A stretch of DNA of 64,000 nucleotides. Source: Hymenopellis radicata. Lineage: Eukaryota > Basidiomycota > Agaricomycetes > Agaricales > Physalacriaceae. The notes beneath the pieces were generated by a model. That model was given only the letters and a program-made list of their open reading frames with translations, did not search any database and was not told where the DNA came from. The position numbers and the translations under genes were made by a program. The stretch covers positions 211,687 through 275,686 of the forward strand of contig JADNRX010000035.1 in assembly GCA_015501595.1 (NCBI GenBank), in the 5' to 3' direction. Positions within the stretch are counted from its first letter, which is position 1. Each line of letters begins with the position of its first letter. Positions 10,791 to 22,742 of the stretch are shown here, piece by piece.

Positions 10791-12553
10791 TTAAGAGTGT
10801 CCGAAAACGGCCTGAGTCTGATACGGCTCCTCCAAGTACTCCTTCTCCTCATCCGTAAGTGTGATGTGCGTTGCGGCTGTGAACAATGTCAAACGAGGGC
10901 GTGGAGGAAGGCAAATACGACTACTAACCTATCAGCTCCTTCAAGTTCTCGATCGACGACGTGCCAACAATGGGTGCTGCGACACCTGAAGATTATTAGT
11001 ACTACGGACGACACCTATTTCAGGGTACACGTACCTGGGCGACTGAGCACCCACGCCAAAGCGAGCTGGGCCATAGTCAAGCCCCTTTTCTTCGCAATCT
11101 CTTCGACCCTACAGGCGAGTTCAGCCTCTTCTATCCAGAAGCATAGGAAACGAACCTGTTGATGATGTCGTCGTTCTTCTTATAACCTTGCTGTACCCTA
11201 AGTACCAACACCATCAGCCCGTGCCTGGCAGTGGTTGGAAGAGGGCATACCTGTCGCTGGTACCTCTCTTCGTCTGCTCACACAACGGCCTAGTGAGTAA
11301 ACCGCGCGCGAGGGGCGACCATGGGATGGATCCGACGCCAAAGTGCTATGAAGATCAAAAAATACGAACACAAACATATGAAGAGCCCAAGTTGGTACCT
11401 GCAGTGTAGGAAACATCTCGCGTTCTTCCTCTCGATAGACCAAGCTGTAATGGTTCTGCATCGAGATGAACGGCGTCAGATGGCGCGTGATCGCGTAATC
11501 TGTGCAGTGAAGAGGTTAGCATCACCGGCTGAATAAGAGAGGCTACTCTGCATGATATGGACTGTTCGGCGACTTGATTAGCAATGAGTCAACGGTGAGA
11601 AGGAGAATGTAGTCACATTGATAGGCGTGGCAAGACGACATCCCGATGTAGCGGACCCAACCGGCTTTCACAACGTCGTGGAGAGCTTGCATCTACACGC
11701 CTAGTTAAGTATGTCGCAGTGAACAGATGAACCGAAAGGAACGCGCCGTCTCCTCAATAGGTGTATTGTAGTCAAAGCGATGACCTATTACGCTGGCATG
11801 TCAGAATTAAAAGCAAGCGCCTTGAACGGTAGACCATGTACATTGGAGAACATCGATGTAATCGAGACCGAGACGCTCGAGACTGTTTTTCACAGAGTGG
11901 AAAATATGCTGTGGGCGGGCGAAAGGAAATTCAGCGGTACTTTCCGGCGAGTGGCCAGATACATACCTTGCGACTTAAGCCATGCTGGTTAGCGTAGCCC
12001 TTACTATCGAGTCCCGGTGCCCCAAACAGCTGATCGCCAACGTTATGCGTCGACACCGCGCCCCAGACCTACGCAGCATTATAAATGATGAACAGCAAAA
12101 GCCGCACGTCGTACATACCTTGGTGAGAACGACTATTTCCTCCCGCGGAAGATCGTACTGCTTAATCGCCTTGCCGAGGATCTTCTCCGATTCGCCATTG
12201 GAGTACACCTGCAGCTATGAGTGAGCGCGAGGCGATAAGGATAAACACTGACATCGGCCGTGTCGAACGCGTTGATGCCGGCATCGTAGCTGTGAACGAC
12301 TTCATAAGTAGGGTAGGGAAGGGTATGGATATAGGACTCACGCTGCCTTGATGTGCTTCACACCCTCGTCGGCGTCCAACACCCAGTCGTACCACGCCGG
12401 GCTCCCGAACGACATGCACCCCATGATGATCTTGGATACCTTCAATCCCGAGTTTCCCAGACGCACTACCGAAAGGTCTGACTCCACTGTCTGGTTTGAA
12501 GGGCAAAGAACGGACGTACCGTATTCAATCTTCTTGCCAGTGGTCTCAGCCAT
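10791..12553 (-). CDS. Aldo/keto reductase (spliced)
   Basis: NADPH-dependent oxidoreductase of the aldo/keto reductase superfamily; the substrate cannot be told. Exons in order give [12 protein letters not shown] at 12553, [40 protein letters not shown] (catalytic Asp and Tyr), REEIVVLTK (catalytic Lys), [30 protein letters not shown] (His after DVLQC), [85 protein letters not shown] and a C-terminus [13 protein letters not shown] before TAA at 10791. All joints but one are GT-AG. After NTPIEET the donor reads GCGCGT, so this is either a GC-AG intron or a mutated donor. Length and motifs are otherwise complete. Confidence 0.88.
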
Positions 12554-14870
12554 GATGGGAGGAGCGATTCGGCTTTTGATATGATATGAATCTGTAATGA
12601 GTCAGAAGGATTACAGTGAGCGAGGAGTAAGCAAGCTTAAGCCGAGTTGACGAAAGCAATCGGCTTTTATAGACGATCGTTGATGAGAAGAGAAGTTGGA
12701 GCGAGAAGTGCCTCCGTCATACATGATGGTGGCATGACATAGTTCATAGTTCACGGGAAAGCAATGACGCGAGTCGCCCACGGAGAGGAGCATGCAGAAG
12801 GCGAGGAGGGTTAGCCGTAGGATCGCACAAACAGCACACCAAGAAGCGGATGCTCTGGGGATCATCTGCCTCTTCGAAGGATCTCGTTCGTCGGAATACT
12901 TTGTCGGTGAAGAAAGTTTCAAAGGAACTCACACATGATAGTAGCCATCCTTTCCTCGAATCACTACTCGCCAGCACGCGCACTATCCTGTCCTGCTTGC
13001 GGGAGCGGCCGTCGAGCATGAATATGAACGTAGTGGAGATGGCGGACGCAGTATGAGTCCTTGCAACTCGATGTTTCAGGGATGAGAGATAGTGTCCCTA
13101 CGTCGTTTGCGGGCGTGTAGAATCTATCCTGGCGGCAGCCGCTTGTACCTCGCAAACAAGGCAAGCTATTCCCATTAAGTGTTGGTTTGAACCAGGAAAA
13201 AGACGTATAGGGAGTGTTCTGGAGGGGGCGATAATGGCGGTCAATTTGACCTTGTCCTTACGTTACGTGACTTCGTCCCGCGTACTCGGGCCGCTTGCCG
13301 AAACGTGGTTTTGCCCTTCATCTAGGTGCACAAGCTGGCGACTAAAGTGTCAGGGTATCGCTTGCTTTTCGTTCTTCTTTTTACGCAGCCGGTCACTTCT
13401 CTCAGTCCTGCCTTGAAGGGACTTACAGCGATGACGTGCCAACTTTCGAATTTTATGTCGAGCATAAACTACCTGCCTATCACGACACGCCACCTCCTTA
13501 CTGTCCTCTGCACGTCTAGTATCTGGTGGCGATGTCGATCTCTTGTGTCAACTGGAACCTGCTTGCTTCGTGGTAGGCATGAGGACCAAGATGAGGACCT
13601 ATTTTAGGAGTCATAGCAGCGGCATACTGTTATACCAGCGAAATGTACGCATCTTTCCCGGGCTACACTCCGAGATTCTCAGGGGTATGAACTCGAGGCG
13701 CAAAACATCCTTTGGATCTACCTTGAAATGTGCAGCATGGGAATAAATTCAAGACTCCGCTTCTTCAAGATTACCTCTGTCTCCAAAGGTTCAAGGACGC
13801 TTTTTTACCTCTAACACAACGTGGACGCTTATGATTACATGTCAAAGTAGATATCTGCTCCGCTGACTCGATGGCGAGACGGGGTGAGTCTCGCTCTTCA
13901 CCCTCATCTCGCACTAAGCTTCAGATCCCTTGAAGGATCGGCGAATGAGAATGTAGATCGCTACCGCGTGTTTTGTGCTCGTGTCTGTCCATGAGACACA
14001 GCCGGGACCCACTATGGTCCCAGCTCAACTCCTCGACATGCCTACAACAATACTGCTGGGTATCCTCGGGCCTAGTCGTCTCTCGGTGTCGCTATTCTCA
14101 CACACAATTACGTCGCTGGCGAGTCCTTCAACCTCGTTCAAAAACAAGAGTTCTCCCGCAGGCTTCTAATTCCGCTCCTGCTTCAAAGCGGTCGCTCCGG
14201 CGTATCCCCATTCCGAGGAGCACACTGAGCTTCGTTAACTTCGTTCTCGTCGCAACACGTTAACTGAATTCGCTAGGTCATTCCGCCTCTCTTGGCAAAT
14301 GAATGTCGCGGTGGCGGCGTACCATGGGCTTGGGTTTAATCGTGGATGGATGGAATTGTCGTGTCAACTTGTCAACTTGCAGTTTTGAGTAGGCCGCCAA
14401 CACTCCTCCGCCACGAGCCCCATTAAGAATGCTTCCGGGCCGGGCATAGAGGGGAACTTGGTGTCAACCCTGGAAACGTTTGGCTTCCCCATTTACCTTT
14501 CCGCCAACATCATTAGCATCAGCTTTCGACGGCCGGCTCCAAAGGGACTTACATACGCGATGGCGATGACTGGGCATCAACGACGGATATGCTTCATCCA
14601 TCTCGACGTCCAACAGCAAGACCGAGACACCGAACATCCAGCGTCCACTGGTGTCGCACCCGACGCAGAATGAAATGGCTTTGGTCATTTGTCATCTAGT
14701 GTGCGGTCCTAGTGTCCTGGTCCTGCATCAATCTTTGATCAAACATGGTGCTGTCATAACTGTTACCTGCGCGTAACAAATTCTTACCCACAGTTACCCT
14801 TCGACTTTACATCATCATCAAACTGCTGGCGTTGATGTGCTCTGGATCCGTTTAAAAGAGGCGAGTCGTC
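12554..14870. other. Intergenic stretch without a recognisable gene
   Basis: Only short unrelated ORFs occur on both strands and none shows a family motif. The part next to 12553 must contain the promoter of the reductase gene. I see no tRNA or clear repeat here. Confidence 0.4.
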
Positions 14871-14983
14871 TCATCTATACTTCAGCTTACCGTGCCTACC
14901 ACTCTTCCTCAGCCCCTCACTCGGTAAAATGTAGGCTGGTTACTTCGATCCCTTATCCTTGCTAACGAGGTGCGACATTGCAG

Positions 14984-15540
14984 GGCGTACTTCCTTCCGC
15001 TCACCCGCGTCATTGCGACTTCGAATGCGGAGCAATATCATGTCGTAGAGATTACCGGGGCGCCTAATGGAAGCTATATCCGAGAGCGAATCCTTTCCAA
15101 GGTGCGTAGCGGACATTTTCCGGCTGGGGCAGTTGATAATCCACGCATAGCTGTGTATACCCGACGACAGTCATTCCCACTTCCGCATCTACAAATCACA
15201 AGTCGGCGCGTACGCCACGAGTAACGAGCTTTCCGATTCTACGATGTTCGACCTCTGCATGCAACACGGCGACGCGTCGGGCTCGCTCACGTTCTTCGTG
15301 TCGACACGTCCCGACAGGCCGCCTCCGAAAATAGAGCCAGACTATTCCGATAGCTATCTGCTGTCCAAGCCATCACAGTACGTCCCTTTTCTCGTCTCGA
15401 GTTGTACCCCATCCCGGCAACGTCGTGATATCTCCTTCCTTTGTTCGTGCCCATGGGTACTTTCTTGTCTGCCTTCCATATGCTCTCGGCAGCCCCGCCT
15501 TACCCGTCATCGCTGACCCTTTGCCACCTGTCCAGGAGTC
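14984..15540 (+). pseudogene. Orphan Bck1-like MAPKKK N-terminal (Ras-binding-like) fragment
   Basis: Two exons join across an intron at 15102-15150. The first reads TRVIATSNAEQYHVVEITGA and IRERILSK. The second, in a frame not visible as a single ORF, reads LCIPDDSHSHFRIYKSQVG, AYATSNELSDSTMFDLCMQH and GDASGSLTFFVSTRPDRPP. The pattern (YxxVxITGAxNxxxIRERI...LFxLCxxxGDxxGSLxFxV) is what I recall from the ubiquitin-like domain ahead of the kinase in basidiomycete Bck1-type MAPKKKs. No kinase domain follows within 3 kb. It is probably a gene fragment or a short independent gene; an upstream exon ending before 14927 may exist. Confidence 0.45.
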
Positions 15541-15754
15541 GCCGCCATTATGCAAGAGGGTCGTAATAGCAGGTGCTGAAGTGCGCGCGCGCTTGGTGCA
15601 GGGTGGTTCCCATCGATTTGTATTGTTTCCTTACTCGATATCGCGGTCTCTTTGTTGGATTTGTTGTACTACCATGACCTTTGTAAAGTGGAATTGTACG
15701 ATTATCGTGGCGAATGATGCATGATTTGTGCCCCGAATGCCTGGATTATGCACT

Positions 15755-16960
15755 CTACTGGCGGAATCCATTTCGGCGATCGTGTTTGATCATCATCATC
15801 ACGTCGTTAAAATACGTCCTTGATCGGGCAAAAGCTGATTCGATTGGGGTGACATCCGAGTGATTATCGATCCACTGGACGAGGGTCAGGGAACGTGGAT
15901 CATCCTCCCACTTCCACACGTTAAGTGACGCCACGAAGTCCATGATGAGAATTTTCCGCATCTTCCGATTGGGCATTCCCACTCTAATGGGGGTCAGCAG
16001 AGCGCAAAGTGTAAATCTGAAACTTGAGAAGCCCATTGTGCATCAACTCGTGTCAGCCTCAACGTCGGCCATGGATGAGCCATTAACGATAGATAACAAT
16101 AGGTGAGACCTTACGCTGATGAGGATGGAGAGGAGCGGACACGGGACTGTGGGCTTGGGACGGGAAGTCTAGACGGAGGATAAAAGTCCGGCTAGAGCTA
16201 CTACTTTGAGGCGAATGTGTACATTGTCCCGATCCCAGAACTGTCATCACGCCACAGGGCAGAAATCCGTTGCTCGTTGAATGCTAGAACTCGCTGATTC
16301 TGATTCATGAAAACGTTGTCACCGTGAGTGCATTGAACGAGGCTTGATAACTGTATCGACGCACATTCGGACGCTCCTACAGAACAAACTGGTTCAATAT
16401 GTTTGTTAATGTATGTTATGAGGAGCAAAGTGGCGTCAACTTAACAAGATACCGAAGGTCTCCAACACGCGGACGAGGAGGCATACCATCACGCCGAAAG
16501 ATTTAAACTTCCGGCGATAAGAGAGCGGGATGGCGAACCTCCGAGCTAATTGTGTCGGTCCATGCGAACTACGCATGTCTCGGTGATTTCGACGTCGTAT
16601 GGAAGGTGTCCGATTGTTTCGGTAGACGCTGGGCTCACTTCCGTATTCCTAGACTCCGAGAAACGTTTCTCTCTGCATCGTGTATGCCGCACTGTCGCGT
16701 TATCTCACCATCGATCTGTCAATCATAGCCAAGAACAGATTCTCGCACCTCACAGAATAGAGCATACCGGAGGTCAAGTTTGTCATCCCGCGGGGCTGAG
16801 TAGTCTCCCGTCCCATCATCCATCGGAGCATGGGGTATGCACATTCAATAGACGCCTGGAAATCTCCCATCGTGCAAAGTTCATGACCGTGAGGCGATGC
16901 AGCAATGACACGAGATAACTCCTTCAGTCGCACAATGCATGTGCAGAACGCCCACTTCAA
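15755..16960 (-). other. Possible spliced gene of unknown family
   Basis: Several minus-strand open stretches have protein-like composition: KMRKILIMDFVASLNVWKWE (15.9 kb), VLAFNEQRISALWRDDSSG (16.25 kb), and RLKELSRVIAASPHGHELCT (16.9 kb). Order and spacing would suit a many-exon gene, and the style recalls Agaricomycete F-box proteins. I could not confirm exon joints or a family, so this may be a decayed gene. Confidence 0.25.
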
Positions 16961-17795
16961 TCAACGCGGGAGTGGTCATGCAACTCCCGTGAAATGTCTC
17001 CCAGTCCATGGTACGGAATGGAAGTCTAATTCGAATTGAGAATGAGTATGCTGCGATAGTCTATGCATCGGCGAGGCACTTCCTCACCGATCATGATCGG
17101 GAAGGCACCAAGAAAGACAGGGCTAACATACCGTCAGGCCGCTGGTGGATCCGTCTAGGAACTTGATAGAGGAATGCGCTTACCACGGATCTGGCTTAAG
17201 GCGACTCCGTGTCAAGATAGCCTCGCGTGTCCGATGGGTGAGGTCGAGCGCTGGAAAAACCGTCCGAAAATCTCCACGTCCGACATCTAGAACGCAATAA
17301 AGTGCCGTGAGCTATTTCACGGAACCAAAGTTTCTTACTAGTGAAACGCATGCGCTTGTCGCAGTTCCGTGAGCTACGGTACTGGAGCACTATGAGTATT
17401 AGGGTTAGTGTCCTTCACTGTCGAGTCTTAGACTCAACCAATAAGCCGCTCGCTCGAAGGTGGCTATATCCTTGCTCTAGCAGATGATAAAACTATGAAA
17501 CCAGCGTGATGTCCAGTCAGCGAGTACTGTAGTTCGGGCTAAGCAGTAAGTACGCTGCTAACGGGACAATGTGGAAGTAACTCGGCATTGTAGCCTCACG
17601 CTTCTTGATATTATATGACATTTGTAGGGCAAAAATTGAGCCAGGATTTTGCTGGACGTGTGTGTTGTTGAAGATCAAGTTGGTCATGGGACGATGCCGG
17701 GCATGTGCCTGCCGTGGACCACGTGATCCGGCTTCGACCGAGAACATTTTGTCCTTAGTCACTAGTTTGGCGGAGGCGGATATCATAACTTCTCT

Positions 17796-18503
17796 GGGTA
17801 CTGGCGTTTGGGTGGGAGACCCTGGCCAATTGGCTTTGTTTGGATCAAGAGGCGCAATCACTCGGCTCATGCGCGGCGAGTGATGGGGCCACGGCATTTG
17901 CCGACATCACGTCCAAGGCAAATTGGTCTGCTCACTCAAGTTTGGCAGAATTCACTTGCCCTCCTCTCAAACTCCGGTAAATACATATCTAGAATGTTTC
18001 TTATGCTAGTATATTTCGATTAGAGCACTTGTTTTTGTGATTATGTCTCAATAAATAGGGATTTATCTGCATTGTACATCAATTTACTAAAAGCTAGCTT
18101 TCAATGCTCCAGATACATATAGAAATGCCGGATGTGCTTCAGAAGCAGTATTTTTGTTCTTGGAATCGAGCCCTGGAAGCGGATTTCTCATCTAGACTTC
18201 CATTACTTTGCCAGGTTGCCGTGCAAATTCAGCTAGGGAAATGATTGGCGCAACAAAAGAGAAATGAAAAAATCTGCTCCCAGGGCTCGATTCTAAATTG
18301 AATTCTAAGTTGTCTAGATATAAAAAATGTGCGGATTGGTGGGGATTACACCCTAATACCTACGTTTCGAGTGCGAGGACGCGTCAAGTGATGGGGAAGG
18401 GCTTGAGGCTTGATCGATCCGAGTTGGGCACCGTTGCCGGATCGGCATTATCAGTCATTGGCATTTGTAAGCCGACCAGGGTCTCCCACCCAAACGCCAG
18501 TAC
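17796..18503. repeat. Inverted pair of a 28-nt 5S-rRNA-like motif with inner hairpin element
   Basis: GTACTGGCGTTTGGGTGGGA, continuing GACCCTGG, occurs at about 17796 on the plus strand and inverted at about 18476-18503. It resembles the 3' third of fungal 5S rRNA. Between them, ATCGAGCCCTGG at about 18163 faces its inverted copy ending near 18295, giving imperfect 24-bp terminal repeats around some 138 bp. This could be a small non-autonomous element. No complete 5S gene is present. Confidence 0.4.
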
Positions 18504-18972
18504 CCAACTTCTCATTCTCAGAAACTTTAGGGCCGAATCTCCTGCTTCTACTTACGACAAGAACAAGGACAGAATGACAGACTTCAAAAACGAACCCTCC
18601 GTGGCTCAGCTCAGTCCGCTTGTACTCGCGTTTTTGTTTTCGTACGCTTATCCTCCTAGATTTTGCAGTAAGTCTTGACACTTCCCTCGCATTTTCGAAT
18701 TGCCTTTGATCACATCCCACATAGCTTCCCCGTACCCCAAATGAACATATCTGGCAATGCTCTACGAGTTCCACGTTGTTGTGTCGCCAAACAACAGACT
18801 TACAGTCGGGGCAGAAGCGACCGAGTTCGTATCGAAGCGCTCGTACGATCGACAGACCTAGGGGCACATATAAAGCTGAATTCTCGTTATGGGCTCTAGC
18901 TTCCTTCTTCTCTCGCACTTGGACACCCACCCTCTCTCCAGCAAACCCTCCTTCGTGTCCGGCCTTCCTTCT

Positions 18973-21057
18973 ATGCGCGTACTGGCACTACTTCTACTGC
19001 CCCCGCTGCAGGCATGCGCCGTTCAGATGCCAGGACTCGCCTTACCGGATTACGCGGCCCAGCAACGCGAAACTGTAAAGGCGATGTTTATAGAAAGCTA
19101 CAAGCAGTATTCGTACGTCAATTTGCTCTTCCACAAATGTACTCGACTGCTGAAAATGCTTCTAGGCGGTTTGCGTGGGCCCACGATGACTTGCAACCGG
19201 AGAGTCTATCATACAAGGACTCCAGGAATGGATGGGGCGCGTCAATTGTTGATTCCATGTCTACCATGGTGCGCTTCTTGACAGTTATTCTCTCAAGGTG
19301 GTTTTACTGACGCCGTTGTCGCATAGCACATCATGGGCCTCGAAGTACGTGTCACCTACACCTTTCTTGTTGCTATCGTACTTGTGTACTTACTGCCAGC
19401 GACAGGCGGACCTGGAAAGAGCCATCGCCTATGCGACGAAGATCGACTTCACGCGATCCAAGACCTCGGATACCGTGAGCGTGTTTGAAACGACGATCAG
19501 ATACATGGCTGGCCTGCTGAGCGTGTACGAACTTCGTGGAGAGAGGCTGGAGGATAGGGCGCTTGTGGATAAAGCCCGAGAAGTGGCGGATAAGCTAGCG
19601 TTTGCGTGGGTTGGGGTAAGCATTAGTTCCAACCTTTTACAGTTTTGACTGACGATATATATAAATTAATTCGACAGGATAATGACATCCCGTACGGGCA
19701 TATCGACTTTGCAAATGACCAACCGACGACGGAGACAGTACGGGCTATCCGTCAGTTTCCCCCCCGATGTACTGACGTGCCTCTAGTCAAATATCGCTGA
19801 AGCGGGCACACTGATACTCGAATGGGCGACGCTTAGCAAACATCTCAACGATAGCAAGTATGCCGGACTTGCGGAGAAGTCGTTTAGGCATATAATCGCC
19901 ATGGTCTGTCTATCGTTTGTTCCTACGCTCCTTGTTTGAAGTGGCCTTAGGACACGCCCTTACCTGGAATGCCCGCGCAAGACATTGACCCGTCGACAGG
20001 TCAGGCTGTCGGAGGGTTGATTGTACGTCTCGTTTATTGAACACTACCTTTCACTTTTCTTGACTGGCGGCGTAGTGTTGGGATGGCGGATCAGATAGCT
20101 ACTTCGAATATCTCCTCAAGTATGCCCGCCTGTTCAACCCCGAAGACCCGATATTCGTCGACGCATGGATTACAGCTATTGATTCGAGCATCACTACGCT
20201 TTTGCACGTAAGGTTTTTACATTTTCAACATGTTCAACCGAGATTCGACATTCCATTGCAGCGCTCGACAGTCGGAAATCACCTCTATACTGCACGGTAT
20301 AACTCTGTTTCCCGCAGTTTACAGCACGCATCCTCTCACCTAGCATGCTTCCACGGTGGGAACTGGCTATATGGCGGCACGCTCCTCAAGAACGACACCA
20401 TTGTCTCCCTTGGGCTCGACCTCATCGATGCGTGTTGGAACACCTACTCCTCTACAGCTACCGGCATCGGCCCAGACGAGTTCGCGTTCGACTCTGTGGA
20501 TGGAGGATACGCCACGGAAGCTGGGTATATCTCCCCCGAACAAACATCTTTCTATTCTGCCCACGGGTTTTACGTGACCAGCGCGTATTATTTGTTACGC
20601 CCAGAGGTGCTGGAAAGCAACTTTTACGCCTGGAGGATTACGGGGGATGTGAAGTATGTTGACCGTGCACGCGATTTTGTGGGGAGTGTGCAGCGATATT
20701 TGAAGGGTCGTGTGGCATATGATGGGCTAGTCGACGTGATGGATGCGCGCGCAAATGGACGCAAAATTAACGACATGGAGAGCTTTTGGTTCGCGGAAGT
20801 GCTTAAGTATCTGTATCTGACCTTCGATGATCCTGCACATGTGTCAATTGATGACTGTGAGTCAGTTTTGTTCCTTCTGCGACTACCTGACTCTTTCGAC
20901 AGACGTCTTCAATACTGAGGCCCACCCATTTAAGGCACCACCGGAGGCTCCGTGGTATGGGTCTGGTAATTTCTTGCCGCATCGCAGTCCGCACTCTACG
21001 TCAGACGAAGCTCCGCCCCACCCTATGCACAGTGGAATGAATGTTCCATTAAGGTGA
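18973..21057 (+). CDS. GH47 mannosyl-oligosaccharide alpha-1,2-mannosidase
   Basis: Trims alpha-1,2-linked mannose from N-glycans in the secretory pathway. The start at 18973 gives a clear signal peptide (MRVLALLLLPPLQACA) and then PDYAAQQRETVKAMFIESYK. Further exons carry FAWAHDDLQPESLSYKDS, GWGASIVDSMSTM and an 18-nt micro-exon HIMGLE. Next come SVFETTIRYMAGLLSVYELR, PYGHIDFANDQPTTE, NIAEAGTLILEWATLS, CWDGGSDSYFEYLLKYARLF, HLACFHGGNWLYGG, NDMESFWFAEVLKYLYLTFD and the diagnostic C-terminal YVFNTEAHPF; its Thr binds the catalytic Ca2+ in this family. About ten exons, all joinable by GT-AG. No retention signal is seen, so Golgi or secreted location is inferred. Confidence 0.9.
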
Positions 21058-21250
21058 ATGCCTCTATTGATGTATGCGTCAATTAGTTAACCGGTGTCGT
21101 TATAGATTCGAAGAGGGCAGAACGCGATAGATATCAGCTAGATGCAGTACACATACTATACCATAATAATCTAAATATTCGCCATTACTAGTCGACTATC
21201 GTAAGGACGGTATGCCATACCAAATGGCAATCCATCGTGCGGAGTATATA

Positions 21251-21692
21251 CAACTATCGTAAGATTAGTTATAGCTGTAATAACTAAATTTGGGCGAATA
21301 ACTGAAATCAGCGAGACTCCATGGCACTGCCACCGATGCGTGCGCGTATTTCCAGAACGGGACATCTCCCGCCGCTTCTGTAGATTGGGTGATCAAATGT
21401 AACATACTCAGTCCCGTCCTGAAACTGCCTCCCCGACAAGTCTTAGACGAAACCTTCGCACACAGCAGTCAACTCTACATCGAAGAGGGGGGTTGATGCG
21501 CCACACTAGAGCGCACTCCGGCGGCCATGTTCCTCAAGCAGGAGCAGCACGGCGCTCCCCATTTCAGGTATTGAACCTGCATTTTGCCAACTCCAGTTAT
21601 TGATGAGTGTATTTCGTCGAGTTGAACGCTAATTTAAGTTATTAGGACCAATTTTAGTTATTCTACAATAACTAATCTTACGAGAGTTGTCG
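21251..21692. mobile_element. MITE-like element with about 42-bp terminal inverted repeats
   Basis: The left end CAACTATCGTAAGATTAGTT is mirrored at the right end as AACTAATCTTACGAGAGTTG, and the similarity extends inward through TATAACTAAATTTGGG-like sequence. The enclosed 440 bp has no ORF of note. Just outside both ends stands the 13-bp direct repeat CCATCGTGCGGAG (21231-21243 and about 21709-21721), a possible long target duplication. Confidence 0.6.
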
Positions 21693-22671
21693 TGCCTCCA
21701 TCGTGCGGAGGTACGGCGGTCTAATGCATCCCACTCACTCCGTCGTGACGAGGATCCGCCACAGAAGAAATCATTACACCTTGGCCTGAAGCCGACTCAC
21801 GTTTTGTGGAAGGCAAGGTAAACCAGACAGCCGACCCCAACTCATATTCGTACTCATACTTATCACTGATGGCGTGGAGTGTTCAGGTTGAATGGACTAC
21901 AGGTTACACGGAATGTCCCTGGAGATCACAATGTCGACGAAGATATCCGAGGGAAATTTGCGCCTAGCGTTGAATGACATTGATAGCAAGCGGTTGGTTT
22001 GCTTGGGGCTTCAGTTGATCGAGGCGGACAACGGCGCCAAATAAAAGCACTGCCACCGACACCTTCCTCTTCCCTTCGACGACAAACAACTGTATGGACG
22101 AACGTTACCATTGTAGCATGCGCTCAGCATTGAGTCCGTGAAATTCCCGTGGTGATTGAAGTCGGTTTCTGGCCCGTCCGTCAAACTGATTATGCACAGC
22201 CATGCCTTAAGCGTTGATCGTACTTGGAAACTTGTTGACTTGGCATGATATGACAGGTGATCTAATCTCATTACATTCGTTACACGGAACTCATTGTCAG
22301 CGGGATTCGAAGATGCGTGAAGATGTCATATCCGTGCTTGACAGGTGTTCCCGATATGATACTTCTTGTCCTTGTCCTCCGTCGTCATCAGCATCTTCTC
22401 ATCTTTAGTCCCGACGAGGATACCCGACGACTCAAGCCCCCCCGCTCTCTCTACCGCGTCAAATGATAGCACCATCCAAATATTCAGTTGCTATGTTATC
22501 GTCGACATCGAATCTGTCCTCAATGCATGATTTTTCTACAGCCATCTAATTGCCCCTACTCAATTCATATCATGCTTCGCGATGCAATGATATCACGCCT
22601 TCCAACAAGACTGGTACTCGCGCCCGACATCCCAAATCATGATCCTGGTCGTCAAGTCGTGTCGCACTAAA

Positions 22672-22677
22672 TATAAG
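22672..22677 (+). promoter_or_regulatory. TATA box of the sedolisin gene
   Basis: TATAAG lies 71 nt upstream of the start codon at 22743, followed by a pyrimidine-rich leader (CTCGTCTTTCCTCTC). This is the usual arrangement of a strong fungal promoter for a secreted enzyme. Assigned by position only. Confidence 0.45.
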
Positions 22678-22742
22678 ACTTCCCGGCTTGCTCGTCTTTC
22701 CTCTCAAATCAAACTCACCTACCCTCTTTTGTTGATTGAATC

